Origin: Chloroflexota bacterium
Lineage (GTDB): Bacteria > Chloroflexota > Anaerolineae > DUEN01
Direction of reading: 5' to 3'
NCBI GenBank assembly: GCA_013152435.1
Contig: JAADGJ010000003.1
Coordinates: 1-62,411, forward strand
DNA length: 62,411 nucleotides
The notes below the pieces were generated by a model. The model made no database searches, was not told the origin of the DNA, and worked only from the letters and a program-made list of their open reading frames with translations. The translations under genes were made by a program, and so were the position numbers. This document shows, piece after piece, positions 26,812 through 38,175 of the stretch (positions are counted from its first letter, which is position 1; every line of letters begins with the position of its first letter).

Positions 26812-29001
26812 TCATTTCCCGTCGCGCAGCAAGATTGGCAGATATACTCTCTGAGATAACAGACCATGGATCACGAAATCCGCGTGCGTCACATCCGGCG
26901 GCACCGTCACCCGCCGCTGCGGCGGGGTGCTGCTCGGATATCGCTTCGATGCAGGACGCACGAGGTAACTACCCGGTCCCACTCGCAACTCATACGCGCC
27001 CGCGCCCCAGCCGTACACCCGATCCGCCAGCGTCTCGGTCTCATAGGACACGTCCCCAGCCTGGGCGACCACGGGTACGCCACACGCCGGAGCGCCCCCG
27101 ACCAGGGTGACCCGCCCGCGTATCCGCTGGGAGAGCGGGTCGAGCGTCAGCGTCAGGGAGGCATCCGGCGGCACCGTCACCTGGCGCCGGGCGCTCGCAT
27201 AGCCGCACGCCTCCACCTCCACCTCATACGTGCCCGCCGGCAAATCGAACGCAAAGGACCCATCATAGTAGATGAGTTTGCTTTGCACGTACTCGTGGCC
27301 GGAATATTGGCCCGGCACCACATAGTACACCATCCCCTGGGTGATCGGCTGACCAGAGGCATCCCGCACCACACCGCTGACACGATACGTCGTCGGATAG
27401 GTGAAGTCAATGCCGGATATGTCCTGGGTCACCGTCACCACTTGCGAGGGGAACGGCACGTCGGCCACGGCCCGGAGCTCGTACACGCCCGCCGGCACGG
27501 TCAGCGTGTACGCGCCGCTGGCGTCGCTCTTCAGCGGCGTGGATTCCGCCTCCCCCGTGCCGACCGGCTGCGCCATGACCGTGGCCCCCGTCAGCGGCCC
27601 CCCGGACCGATCCAGCACACGGCCCGTCACCTGGAAGGCCTCCGGCGCCCGCAGCTCCACGTCGGTAACCGGCCCCGCGACGTCGACTACGACCGGCGCC
27701 GGATCCGGATACCCCTGGATCACAGATGCGAGCGAATACCGCCCGGCCATGAGCGTAAACGTGAACGCCCCCGAGCTATCCGGCCGCGTGTGAGCGACCT
27801 CCTCGCCGCCGGGCGTCAGCGCGACCACGTCGAACGCGCCGGACAGCGAGCCGCCGGAGTGGGTGCGCACGTTTCCACGCACCGGGTATACCTCAGGCAG
27901 CCGCAGGTCCAGGCCAGCGACGTCCGCTTGTGGCGAGATGGTGGTGGTCACCACCCCATAGATGGCATCCCCGGGCCACGTCGCACGCACCCAATAGGAG
28001 ATGCCCCCCAGGGAAAGGGCATAATTCCCTCCCCCATCCGTCTCGTCCCGGTCCGCCCAACGATCGACGTCACGACAGGCGCTCATGGGCCTCGCCCGCA
28101 CCCGGGATTTCCACACGGGCTGGTCACCATCCCCAATCACCCGGCCGGTCACCCGGTACGCGGCGGGCATCTGGAAATTCAGCGTCGCCGTCTGCGCCTC
28201 CCGGAGATCCACCCGGCGGGCCAGGGGCTGAGGCAGAGTCTCCACGGAGACCTCATACTCCCCGGCGGGCACCGAGAACTGATAGCTACCCGTCTCATCC
28301 GTGTAGGCCCGGTAGATGTTCCCCTCCGCGCACCTCAGCGCCTCCGCCGCCACCGAGGCGTTGCTCACCGGCTTTCCATCGGCATCCCGCACGACGCCGG
28401 TGATGAGACGATCGTTCTCCCTCACCACCAGGCGCACATCCGTGACCTCAGGCGGCACGTGCACCCAGACGGGGTCGGCGAAGCCGTGGTCGAACAACTG
28501 CTGTGCGACCACCAGCCAGTCCCCCGGCAGGTTCACCTGCAGCGAGAAGGCGCCGGAAGGGTCCGACAGCCCGCTGGCCAGCGACCCGGTCCGGAACTCC
28601 GTCGCCGAGACCCACGCGTTGGCGATGGGCGCCCCGCTCTGGCTGACCACCTGCCCGGCGATCCGATACGTCTCCAGGGCGCCCTCCTGCGGCCGGGCCG
28701 GGGCGGCCGGACGGACGTCCTCCACAAAAGGAAGCGCCGAGAGCCGCCGGGCAGCCGCATCATCCGCGCCGACCAGGAACAGAATCTCCGGATAGCCCGG
28801 GTGCGAGAGGACGTTCACGCGTCCCAGATCCTCCCGCGGCTCAAGCCGGGCACGCACCTCCCGGACATACGAGGCACAGCCATCCTCGCAGTGGAGGCGC
28901 ACGATCCACATAGAGGGCGGCAGGGCCTCTCGGGCGGCGCTTCCGCTCACCAACCCAACCCACGCGATCGCCACCAGCACCCAGGTGATATACTTCGGCA
29001 A
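26812..29001 (-). CDS. Secreted protein with seven carboxypeptidase-regulatory-like repeats
   Basis: 729-aa exported protein. The TTG at 29001 has AAGGAGGT 6 bases upstream and gives a clean signal peptide (PKYITWVLVAIAWVGLVSGSA). After a roughly 100-residue N-terminal region come seven beta-sandwich repeats of about 85-90 aa. Each opens with a V-x-G-x-V-x-(D/S)-x-x-G-x-P-(I/L/V) motif (GQVVSQSGAPI, GVVRDADGKPV, GRVIGDGDQPV, GNVRTHSGGSL, GRVLDRSGGPL, GVVRDASGQPI, GRVTLVGGAPA). No enzyme domain is seen. It is probably a surface or matrix protein. Its position between acsD and acsB is unexpected, and function is unknown. Confidence 0.8.
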   Translation of the reverse strand: MPKYITWVLVAIAWVGLVSGSAAREALPPSMWIVRLHCEDGCASYVREVRARLEPREDLGRVNVLSHPGYPEILFLVGADDAAARRLSALPFVEDVRPAAPARPQEGALETYRIAGQVVSQSGAPIANAWVSATEFRTGSLASGLSDPSGAFSLQVNLPGDWLVVAQQLFDHGFADPVWVHVPPEVTDVRLVVRENDRLITGVVRDADGKPVSNASVAAEALRCAEGNIYRAYTDETGSYQFSVPAGEYEVSVETLPQPLARRVDLREAQTATLNFQMPAAYRVTGRVIGDGDQPVWKSRVRARPMSACRDVDRWADRDETDGGGNYALSLGGISYWVRATWPGDAIYGVVTTTISPQADVAGLDLRLPEVYPVRGNVRTHSGGSLSGAFDVVALTPGGEEVAHTRPDSSGAFTFTLMAGRYSLASVIQGYPDPAPVVVDVAGPVTDVELRAPEAFQVTGRVLDRSGGPLTGATVMAQPVGTGEAESTPLKSDASGAYTLTVPAGVYELRAVADVPFPSQVVTVTQDISGIDFTYPTTYRVSGVVRDASGQPITQGMVYYVVPGQYSGHEYVQSKLIYYDGSFAFDLPAGTYEVEVEACGYASARRQVTVPPDASLTLTLDPLSQRIRGRVTLVGGAPACGVPVVAQAGDVSYETETLADRVYGWGAGAYELRVGPGSYLVRPASKRYPSSTPPQRRVTVPPDVTHADFVIHGLLSQRVYLPILLRDGK

Positions 29002-29126
29002 GATCAGACCTCCTTGTATGACTCCCTCACCGCCGAACCCTATCACCCAAAGTGTGCCATGAATGACGGCAAACGCGCAAGGCTTTGCCCTGCCGCCTCA
29101 TCACTCCGGTCACGCGTCCCGCCTGA

Positions 29127-31409
29127 TCAGAAGATCGGCGGCATGGTCAACGCCGGATGATCATGCTGCTCCAACCACGGCAGCAGCTCCTCCACCGTGG
29201 TCGCCACCCGCTCGTCTGCGATGCGGTCGATCAGGTCCGGCATCCCCTCCCGCTCGGCGACGGCCTTCAGCTCCTCAGCCATGGTCTCCTTCAGGATCGA
29301 GGACATCCACACCACCCGCTTAAAGCCGCCGTCGGCGGAGATGAACTTGGGACTGGTCAGGTAGAACTTCCCCACGCCCATGACCCCCGGCGTCTGCAGG
29401 CCGCCGCCCGCCATACCCGCCAGGGTGGAGAAGGTCATGCCGGCGGGGGTCATGCTGGGATCCTCTCGGCTGACGACCATGACGCCGTTGGCCTCGGGGA
29501 TCACCATGACGATGCACTCGAAGCACCCGCAGGCCGTCATCGGGTTCTCCATGATGGAGTACATGGCCACCTGCTCCACCGTGCCGTGAGAGGCCTGCCG
29601 GGCGTACTCATTCACCCCCGTGAAATATCCTTTCACCGGGTCCAAACATTCCTTCTTCGGGATCGGCTGATTGGGCCCCGTGGGGTTGATCTCATGGGAT
29701 GCCTTGCAGTCAAGCCAGTTATAGGCCCCACACAGCCCCAGCCGCTGCGGGCTGATGATGCAGACGTGATTCGGGGCGAAGGACTGACACAGCGTGCACG
29801 AGTAGAAGGCGTCGACCGACTCATCGACCATCCCAGCCAGACGGATGTTCCGCTCGTGATAAGCCTCGCGCGCTCGCGCCAGCCACGTCTGGATCTGCTC
29901 CGGATCGGTCAGGATCTTCACCTGGACCTTGTCCACGATGGCGCCGAAGTCGGCGTGGAAGCGAGCGTAGAGGATGTCACCGAAGTGCCGCAGCGAGAAC
30001 CCCTTCTCCGCCGCCTCCTTGCTGATGCGGATCCAGGTGATGTCCCGCTGGCCGATATGCTGGATGCCGGAGGCGCCGTTGATAAAGTAGTGGATCTGGC
30101 GCTCCAGGACCGGCTCGAAGTCGTGCTGCATCTTGCGGCCGGCCACCTCCACCACGATGCCCAGATCCATCGCGCCGCCCACCTCTGTCTCGGTGTACTC
30201 CGGGCCGATGACCTCGATCTTGCCGTCCTCCACCTCATCCCAGTCGGCCATGCGCAGGTACTCGAACGCCCGCGAGTACTTGCCGCCGAACTCCACCCGC
30301 ATGTCCTTACGGCGCACCACCTCGCCCTCGAAGGCGGAGCCGTACGGCACCGGGATGGGCACCTCGGTGATGCGCACCTTGACGCCGCGCACCTCGATGG
30401 CCCGCTGCACCAGCCGGGCCGCCCGCTCCTCCTCCGTCTCCGCGTCGATCTCGTTCCAGGGCATGGAGATGACGTGCTCGTAGCGGGTGACGCCGGTAGG
30501 CAGGATCTGCGGGATCACGGTGTCCGCAATGGTGGGGAACCCGTAGGAGATGGCACCGGCGGCGGCGGCGTACTTCAGGTCGTCCACCTCCCCCAGCGCC
30601 AACACGAAGGCGAAGACGCGGAACTTGTTGTAAAGGAGGATATCCCGCCACTGCCCCGGTTTCAGGCCGCCGAAGGTCAGCGCCGATCGCGTGGCGAACC
30701 CCAGCGCGTAGATGGCGGAGATGGTATCGCGCCCAAAGGGGACGATATAGGTATCGTAGCCCATCTCCACCCCTTCCTCATGCAACTGGTCGATGATGGA
30801 GCGTCCATTGACGTTGCCGGAGAGGAAGACCAGGATGTTCCGCTGCTGAAGTTCTCGCACCAGGGCGACGGCCGCCTTGTTGCTCCGGGCCGCGCCGACG
30901 ATGGCAGCGAAGCCGGGCATGCGGCCGTCCACCAGCTGGATTCCCCAGGAACGCAGCTGGATATCGTCAATGGGGCCGTTGAGATGCCCATCGGTGGCCT
31001 CGCCCTCGAACTCGGGGCTGGTAAAGGAGGTGCCACCGGCCAACTGGAACCCCGGATAAGGCTCTGGCTGCTCCCCCAGAGCAAAGCGGATCCCCTCGAT
31101 GGCCTCCATGGCCAGCAGGGTCGCCATACCGGAGTCCAGCGTCTCCCCCAGATAGGGCGTCCACAGGTTCCCGTCCGGCACCGGGTGCAGCAGCTTCTTC
31201 GCGTGCTCCAGCACCGGCGTCAGGTCATCCAGCTTGGTGACCTCCTGGCCCAACATACCGTAGATGACGGGCAGATAGTAAGCCGTATTGGGGAAGGCAA
31301 CCGGGGTATCCCCTCCCTTCTCGGCGATGGCTTTCTGGAGCAGCGCTTCCGCTTCCGCGACGAGGGCATTGGCCCCACGGATGGCTCGTGTCGCAATGTA
31401 TCGGGACAT
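29127..31409 (-). CDS. acsB: Acetyl-CoA synthase catalytic subunit AcsB
   Basis: 760-aa bacterial-type acetyl-CoA synthase. It joins CO from CODH, methyl from CFeSP and CoA at the nickel-containing A-cluster. The A-cluster ligands are visible: CTLCQSFAPNHVC plus the Cys in GLCGAYNW for the [4Fe-4S] cube, and CGCFEC (Cys-Gly-Cys for the distal nickel) near residue 600. The length includes the N-terminal CODH-contact domain absent from archaeal CdhC. ATG at 31409 is preferred over a GTG four codons upstream, which overlaps the GGGAGG site. It lies 17 bases after acsA. Confidence 0.96.
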   Translation of the reverse strand: MSRYIATRAIRGANALVAEAEALLQKAIAEKGGDTPVAFPNTAYYLPVIYGMLGQEVTKLDDLTPVLEHAKKLLHPVPDGNLWTPYLGETLDSGMATLLAMEAIEGIRFALGEQPEPYPGFQLAGGTSFTSPEFEGEATDGHLNGPIDDIQLRSWGIQLVDGRMPGFAAIVGAARSNKAAVALVRELQQRNILVFLSGNVNGRSIIDQLHEEGVEMGYDTYIVPFGRDTISAIYALGFATRSALTFGGLKPGQWRDILLYNKFRVFAFVLALGEVDDLKYAAAAGAISYGFPTIADTVIPQILPTGVTRYEHVISMPWNEIDAETEEERAARLVQRAIEVRGVKVRITEVPIPVPYGSAFEGEVVRRKDMRVEFGGKYSRAFEYLRMADWDEVEDGKIEVIGPEYTETEVGGAMDLGIVVEVAGRKMQHDFEPVLERQIHYFINGASGIQHIGQRDITWIRISKEAAEKGFSLRHFGDILYARFHADFGAIVDKVQVKILTDPEQIQTWLARAREAYHERNIRLAGMVDESVDAFYSCTLCQSFAPNHVCIISPQRLGLCGAYNWLDCKASHEINPTGPNQPIPKKECLDPVKGYFTGVNEYARQASHGTVEQVAMYSIMENPMTACGCFECIVMVIPEANGVMVVSREDPSMTPAGMTFSTLAGMAGGGLQTPGVMGVGKFYLTSPKFISADGGFKRVVWMSSILKETMAEELKAVAEREGMPDLIDRIADERVATTVEELLPWLEQHDHPALTMPPIF

Positions 31410-31426
31410 ATTTTCCCCCACCTCCC

Positions 31427-33424
31427 TTACTTAGCCACTTGCCCGTAAACCGCCTCGATCCGCTCCTCCAACGGGAGCTCCAGCAGTTCCGGCATGCGCC
31501 AATCACCGCTCTTCCCCCACCTGGACGGATCATACTCGGGCAAGCCCAAGGCAGCTCGCTTTTTATCGATATGCGCCAGCGCTCGGCGGACGATCTCCTC
31601 GGCCTCCGGGACGAACTCCAGCCTGCCGCCGACCTTCTTCTCCCAGCCCTCGCTGATGAGCCGGGTCACCTCCTCGCTTCCGCGCACGGGCCCTTCACCG
31701 CCCATGATCACGTAAGCCCCAGAGGCCACACAGTAGGTGGCGATGGCGAGAGCCTTCTCGCTCATCCACTCCGGCGCCATGCCCACCGCCGGGATATCGG
31801 CGATGTCCTCTCCAAGCCCGGTCTCGGTGGCCATCTGAGAGAGGACGGTGAGGATCCGGGAGTTGTCCACGCAGGAGCCCATGTGCAACACCGGCGGGAT
31901 GCCGATGGCCTCGCAGACCTCCCGCAGGCCGGGCCCGGCCAGCTCCAGCGCGGTCTCGGGGGTCATATACCCCTGCTTGGCGCTGGCGATGGCGCCGCAG
32001 CCGGTCTCCACCACCAGCACATCGTTCTTGATGAACTCCGTCACCACATAACGATGGAGCGAATCATGGCAGATCCGAGCGTTGTTGCAGCCGATGTTGG
32101 CCACCACGCCCCGGATGCGGCCCGCGATGATCGCGTCGTTGAGCGGCCGGAAGGAGCCCCGATAGAAGCCGCCCAGGGCATAGTCGATGTACTCGTGGGA
32201 GAAGCCCGGCACCAACGAACTGCGCACGTCGGGGATCACGGTCTCCCCGCGCTCGGGGAAGCGATCGATGGCCCGCCGGATGATCTCCTTGGCGATCTCC
32301 AGCGCGTTGCGCTCATCGAACTCGATGTGGGTGGCGCCGGTGATCCTCACCTTCGGCGAGGTGGTGATCAGCTCCGTATGGAACTGCTCCGCCACAGGCA
32401 CCAATCCCTGCATGATGCACTGGACATCCACCACCATCGCCTCCACCGCCCCGGTGAGGATGGCCAGTTCCTGCTGGAGGAAGTTGCCCGCCAGGGGGAC
32501 GCCCTCCCGCACCAACGTCTCGTTGGCGGTGCAGCAGATGCCCGCCAGGTTGATGCCCTTGGCCCCCTTGCTCTTGGCGTACTCGATCATCTCGGGGTCC
32601 TGCGCCGCGGCGACGATCATCTCCGACAGGGTGGGCTCATGGCCATGGATAATGATGTTGACCATGTCCTTCTGCAGCACCCCCAGGTTCGCCTCGGATC
32701 GGATCGGGGCGGGCGTGCCGAAGAGGATGTCCGAGAGATCGGTAGCCAGCATGGAGCCGCCCCACCCATCGGCCAGCGCGCAGCGCATCGCCTGGTCCAG
32801 CAGATGCTCGGCGTCCTGGTCGTTGCCGATGTGCGTACGGTGCAGCAGGTCCACCACCTCACGGTCGATGCTTCGAGGGGCAAGCCCCAGCTCACGCCAG
32901 ATCCTCTGTCGCTTCTCCGGGGCGCGCTTCAGGTAGAGGATCTCCCCCTCGATGCGTCCGAACTCCTTCAGAGCCGCCAGGGCCACATCCTGGGCGATCT
33001 CCGAGATCTCCCGTCCGCCGGTCTCGACGCCCAGATACCCGGCGACCTCCAGCAGCTTGTACGGATCACGGATCTTATAGTCGGGGGCGTCTCCTTTGGC
33101 CGCCTCCAACAAGGTGTAGGCCAGGTCACGGCCATGGTCTGAGTGGGAAGCGACGCCCACCGCCACAGCGCGGGCGAAGTTGCGGGCCACGATCGTATCT
33201 CGCGTCGCCCCGCACACGCCATATTCAGTCTTGCCCACCAGCCGGCAGGGGCCCATCGCGCAGTTCCGGCAACACAGCGACTCCGCGCCGATGGGACAGG
33301 GAACGATCTCGTCGGCCCGGGCGAAGGCGGTCTCCACCTCCAGCTGGAGCGCCCGCTCCAGAAGGGCAATCGCAGCCTCGTCTCGGCTGGCCTCCTCGGG
33401 CCTGCGTATCTTCTTCTTCGCCAT
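31427..33424 (-). CDS. acsA: Ni-dependent carbon monoxide dehydrogenase AcsA/CooS
   Basis: 665-aa anaerobic CODH interconverting CO2 and CO. The N-terminal cluster signature CPIGAESLCCRNCAMGPCR (about residues 43-61) with CGATRDTI serves the B and D clusters. The C-cluster ligand regions (GICCTANE, ETGCGAIASAKQGY, MGSCVDNSR) are intact. It immediately precedes acsB, as in bacterial CODH/ACS operons. The length is typical of CooS/AcsA. Confidence 0.96.
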   Translation of the reverse strand: MAKKKIRRPEEASRDEAAIALLERALQLEVETAFARADEIVPCPIGAESLCCRNCAMGPCRLVGKTEYGVCGATRDTIVARNFARAVAVGVASHSDHGRDLAYTLLEAAKGDAPDYKIRDPYKLLEVAGYLGVETGGREISEIAQDVALAALKEFGRIEGEILYLKRAPEKRQRIWRELGLAPRSIDREVVDLLHRTHIGNDQDAEHLLDQAMRCALADGWGGSMLATDLSDILFGTPAPIRSEANLGVLQKDMVNIIIHGHEPTLSEMIVAAAQDPEMIEYAKSKGAKGINLAGICCTANETLVREGVPLAGNFLQQELAILTGAVEAMVVDVQCIMQGLVPVAEQFHTELITTSPKVRITGATHIEFDERNALEIAKEIIRRAIDRFPERGETVIPDVRSSLVPGFSHEYIDYALGGFYRGSFRPLNDAIIAGRIRGVVANIGCNNARICHDSLHRYVVTEFIKNDVLVVETGCGAIASAKQGYMTPETALELAGPGLREVCEAIGIPPVLHMGSCVDNSRILTVLSQMATETGLGEDIADIPAVGMAPEWMSEKALAIATYCVASGAYVIMGGEGPVRGSEEVTRLISEGWEKKVGGRLEFVPEAEEIVRRALAHIDKKRAALGLPEYDPSRWGKSGDWRMPELLELPLEERIEAVYGQVAK

Positions 33425-33457
33425 GTCTTATCCTCCTCACACAGGGGGTCAACTCTT

Positions 33458-33793
33458 CTAGTATCTACGAAACTCTCCCGACATCTCAATATCCGCCTGA
33501 TTGGTCTCGGTCATCCGGAAGCCCAGCACTTCCCATTTCGGATCGCGACGCTTCTCGGTGGGTTGCACGAGGATGGGGGGCTCCCCTTCGCCCACCGGGT
33601 AGCCAGCATCGGCTAGGGCCTGCTCAATGGCCGCACGATCGATCTTGGCCGGATCATAGGTGACCAAGACTTGCTTCCAGGCCGAGCTGATGTAGAACTC
33701 CTCGACCCCGTCCAGGTCGGCCATCACGTCTCGCACCTTGAGAACATGATGGTCCGCCCAGAGGGAGGGGACATCCAACACGACCTTTTCCAT
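33458..33793 (-). CDS. HMA-like small protein lacking the CxxC metal site
   Basis: 111 aa. Residues 1-70 read as a ferredoxin-like heavy-metal-associated fold (VVLDVPS..., VRDVMADLDGVEEFYIS, VLVTYDPAKIDRAAIEQALADAGYPVG). Where metallochaperones have MxCxxC this protein has WADHHVLKV, so histidines and aspartate replace the cysteines. A roughly 40-residue charged tail follows. It is encoded directly upstream of acsA, 33 bases away, which suggests a role with CODH, possibly nickel handling, but that is inference. Confidence 0.75.
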   Translation of the reverse strand: MEKVVLDVPSLWADHHVLKVRDVMADLDGVEEFYISSAWKQVLVTYDPAKIDRAAIEQALADAGYPVGEGEPPILVQPTEKRRDPKWEVLGFRMTETNQADIEMSGEFRRY

Positions 33794-33896
33794 ATCATTA
33801 CCTCCTTGCGCCGTAGCTCTTAGGAAACATCCTGGGGACCTTTGTCTTCAAAAGCGTCCCTGCGCCACCCGATGCGGAGAGCATCGCGTCGCCCTC

Positions 33897-34700
33897 TCAC
33901 TCCGAGTCCGGGGACGCCTCAGCATCCGCGTCGTCATCCACCCGGCCGTGCGGTCGCAGGTAGACCGGCGGCGTGCGGTACGGAGCGGCCTGATCACGTA
34001 CAACGCCTCGCATGATATCACCGGAGACGTGCATGAGCGTGTCGTTGAAGTCCGGGTCGATGCCCATGCTCGCCAGGCAGGGATAATGATGATGAAACAT
34101 GCCCGCTTGATGTTCCGCCTCATCCACGTGCACGCCGACCAGTTTCTCCGCCACGAAGCGGGCGCACCCGCACGCGGCATCCCGGATCACCTCGACCGAT
34201 TCGATCGTTTTGCCGTCCTCCCCAACGTGGATGCGCAGATCAGGTCGGCCGAACCGCTTCGCGAAGGCGGCGATGACGGGGTGATCATACGAGCGCGCAT
34301 AAGAGCGCACGTTATAGCTGGATTCGGTGAGGGAGCAGAATGGTTTCGGGAAGACAGCAGCCACGCCCGCCTGTTTCAGCCAACTCGCTATCTGACGCGC
34401 CAGCCCCGAGGGGAGCCACTCCTCGCGATCGATGGGAGCGATGACCGCCTGGGCGCCCACCGCCTCGGCCAACTCCGGCAGCAACACGGCCGTCGCGGGC
34501 ACCTGTCCCAGCGACAGGATGAGATCGGCCGGCGGCAACCCCGGCGGCACAAACGCCTCGGGCTCATCCATCGCCTCGTCGAGAGAGATCGTGGCCGGCG
34601 CATTCCATATCACCAGACGCCAATCCAGCGGCATATGCCGCCGCACGTTCTCCGCAATCCGACGCCCATATTCCCCCTGAACAATCGCCAGAATACGCAC
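33897..34700 (-). CDS. DUF166 family protein
   Basis: 267-aa cytoplasmic protein resembling DUF166, a family known mainly from methanogens and acetogens and sometimes labelled thymidylate-synthase-like without proof. Conserved pieces seen: LAIVQGEYGRRIAENV, LILSLGQVPATA, FPKPFCSLTE, and a cysteine pair in RDAACGCARFVAEKLVGV followed by a His-rich stretch (FHHHYPCLASMGID). The Cys and His residues suggest metal or cofactor binding. It is located between fhs and the HMA-like gene in the acs operon. Function unknown. Confidence 0.75.
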   Translation of the reverse strand: MRILAIVQGEYGRRIAENVRRHMPLDWRLVIWNAPATISLDEAMDEPEAFVPPGLPPADLILSLGQVPATAVLLPELAEAVGAQAVIAPIDREEWLPSGLARQIASWLKQAGVAAVFPKPFCSLTESSYNVRSYARSYDHPVIAAFAKRFGRPDLRIHVGEDGKTIESVEVIRDAACGCARFVAEKLVGVHVDEAEHQAGMFHHHYPCLASMGIDPDFNDTLMHVSGDIMRGVVRDQAAPYRTPPVYLRPHGRVDDDADAEASPDSE

Positions 34701-34779
34701 GCTCGCAATCCCCTTCCTTACTCTTGAAAGCCTTCAGGGGGACGACGCGCGCGCCGTCCCCCTTCCCACCGCTCACAGA

Positions 34780-36522
<1,743 letters not shown>

Positions 36523-36584
36523 CGCTGGCTCCTCCTTTGCTACGAGTCTATCCTCTTCGAACGATACGGGGACAGGGCCCTCCT

Positions 36585-38000
36585 TTAGGCCGCCGTGTCC
36601 TCCGCCGTGGGCTGTCCTTCCACGATGTGCGGATGGAGCAATCGCCCACGCAAGACGTTGACGCCGCGCCGTAAAGCCGTGGAGCGCTCCAACGCCCCGT
36701 CGACACCGTACTGACCGATCAACAGGAGATAGGGCAGGGCCGCATTGGTCAGGGCATGGCTGGCACTGCGAGCCACCCGCGCCGGGGCATTCGGCACGCA
36801 ATAGTGCACAACCCCCTCCTCAATGTAGAACGGGTCCCGATGGGTGGTCGGCCGGCTGGTCTCCACACAACCGCCCTGATCGATGGAGAAGTCGATGATC
36901 ACCGCCCGCGGCCGCATGCTCTGTACCATCTCTCGGGTGACCAGCACCGGCGATCGGGCGCCGGGGACAAGCACGCACCCCACCAACACGTCGGCGAAAC
37001 GCACGACCTTATGCAGATTGTAAGGGCTGGTGAAGAGGGTGACGATGCGCCCCCGAAGCATGGAATCGACATGCTGCAAGCGCCGCGGGTTGTGATCCAG
37101 GACGGTCACGTGCGCTCCCAGCCCGGAGAAGCACCGGGCGGCATGGGAGCCCACCACGCCAGCGCCCAGGATCACCACCTCCGCCGGAGGCACTCCGTGC
37201 ATGCCGCTCAGCAGGATGCCACGCCCGCCCATGTGGCTGGACAGCAGCTCGCTGGCGATCATGGGGGCCAACCGACCGGCCAGCTCGCTGGTCGGCATCA
37301 GCACGGGAAGCGTGCCATCGTCCTCCTGAATCATCTCGTAGGCGATGGCCGTGACCTCGCGCATCTCCAGCGTCTCCGTCAGGTCTCGCGAGGCCACCGC
37401 CAGGTGCAGATAGCACAACAACGTCTGCCCGGACCGCAGCAGGTGATGCTCTGCTCGGGTCGGCCGTGTGGCCTTGACGATCACCTCGGCCCGGCCGTAG
37501 GTCTCCTCCGCGGAGTAGACGATCTCCGCGCCGGCCGCCCGATAGTCCTCGTCGGAGAAACCGGCCCCCAACCCGGCGTTGCGCTCCACATATACGGTGT
37601 GTCCAGCATCGACCAGGGCGTGCACGCCCGCGGGGGTCAGCCCCACGCGCATCTCCAGATCCCGCACTTCCTTCGGAACGCCAAACCGCATCGAGCGACC
37701 AGACATAGACGCCGGCTCCCCTTCCAGGGCATCGTAGGGCAAGGGGACGGTTCGCGCTCCCGGTGGTGTGGCAGCGCCCTGCCGTTGCTCCCGGAGGTCC
37801 TGCTGATGGATCAGATACAGCTCACAGAAGTCGCACGTGATATATGGAGGCGCGCAGCAGTGACGGTCGCCGTTCCCGAGCTCCCAGCACGGTGTACGCG
37901 AGAGGTAAGCCTCGCATCGCTCGCACGGCAAGGGCCATGAGGCGCTCTGGCTTCCCACGCGCAGCGCACACCAAGCTCGCACCTCCCAACACGGCCGCAC
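36585..38000 (-). CDS. Alanine dehydrogenase-like protein with N-terminal two-CW cysteine domain
   Basis: 471 aa. From about residue 95 it is an alanine dehydrogenase/PNT-type enzyme ([41 protein letters not shown] site, [19 protein letters not shown]). This predicts NAD-dependent alanine/pyruvate interconversion. The first about 65 residues form a cysteine-rich module with two CW motifs (PCWEV, PCWEL) and two CxxC pairs (CERC, CDFC), like 'two-CW' domains, joined by a linker. GTG at 38000 is chosen (GGGGGAGG 5 bases upstream); the enzyme alone could start at a Met near residue 97. It is the first gene of the acs operon, after an attenuator-like leader. Confidence 0.85.
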   Translation of the reverse strand: MRPCWEVRAWCALRVGSQSASWPLPCERCEAYLSRTPCWELGNGDRHCCAPPYITCDFCELYLIHQQDLREQRQGAATPPGARTVPLPYDALEGEPASMSGRSMRFGVPKEVRDLEMRVGLTPAGVHALVDAGHTVYVERNAGLGAGFSDEDYRAAGAEIVYSAEETYGRAEVIVKATRPTRAEHHLLRSGQTLLCYLHLAVASRDLTETLEMREVTAIAYEMIQEDDGTLPVLMPTSELAGRLAPMIASELLSSHMGGRGILLSGMHGVPPAEVVILGAGVVGSHAARCFSGLGAHVTVLDHNPRRLQHVDSMLRGRIVTLFTSPYNLHKVVRFADVLVGCVLVPGARSPVLVTREMVQSMRPRAVIIDFSIDQGGCVETSRPTTHRDPFYIEEGVVHYCVPNAPARVARSASHALTNAALPYLLLIGQYGVDGALERSTALRRGVNVLRGRLLHPHIVEGQPTAEDTAA

Positions 38001-38070
38001 AGAAACCTCCCCCACTCCCGTTGACATTCTAAAGTACAGTGACCGGCGCGAGGACAAGGAGCGACGAAAC

Positions 38071-38114
38071 AAAAAGCGCCATCTGTCCCTTCCCACTTCG
38101 GGACAGAATGGCGC
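38071..38114 (-). terminator. Intrinsic terminator in the leader of the ald-fhs-acs operon
   Basis: A 14-bp stem with one bulged A (38076-38089 with 38100-38114) and a 10-nt loop, followed on the minus strand by TTTTTGTTT. It lies about 55 nt after the predicted transcript start and 70 nt before the first gene. This is the position of an attenuator, since nothing upstream on this strand needs terminating. Confidence 0.8.
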
Positions 38115-38169
38115 CCATCATCAGCAGGCGGTGCCATCCTCAGCACCGTAGCATCCGCTTCCGTATTTC
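38115..38169 (-). promoter_or_regulatory. Leader RNA motif of the ald-fhs-acs operon
   Basis: Transcript leader with GCGAAA, AAGCGGATG, then the hairpin GGTGC-TGAGGATG-GCACC (38130-38147). It shares layout, loop sequence (7 of 8 bases) and flanking GCGAA/GATG with the leader at 18569-18652. The third stem pair is U-A here and C-G there, which preserves pairing. No named riboswitch class was recognised. Confidence 0.65.
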
Positions 38170-38175
38170 GCTATC

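Noticed and set aside
36523-36801. N-terminal extension of Fhs
   Set aside because: The extra codons overlap the upstream alanine dehydrogenase gene and an excellent ribosome site precedes ATG 36522.
38115-38169. T-box leader (GGATGGCACCGCC resembles the T-box antiterminator sequence)
   Set aside because: The transcript upstream is only about 55 nt, with no room for Stem I or a specifier loop, and the matching element in the other leader (GATGGCGCC) does not keep the T-box sequence.
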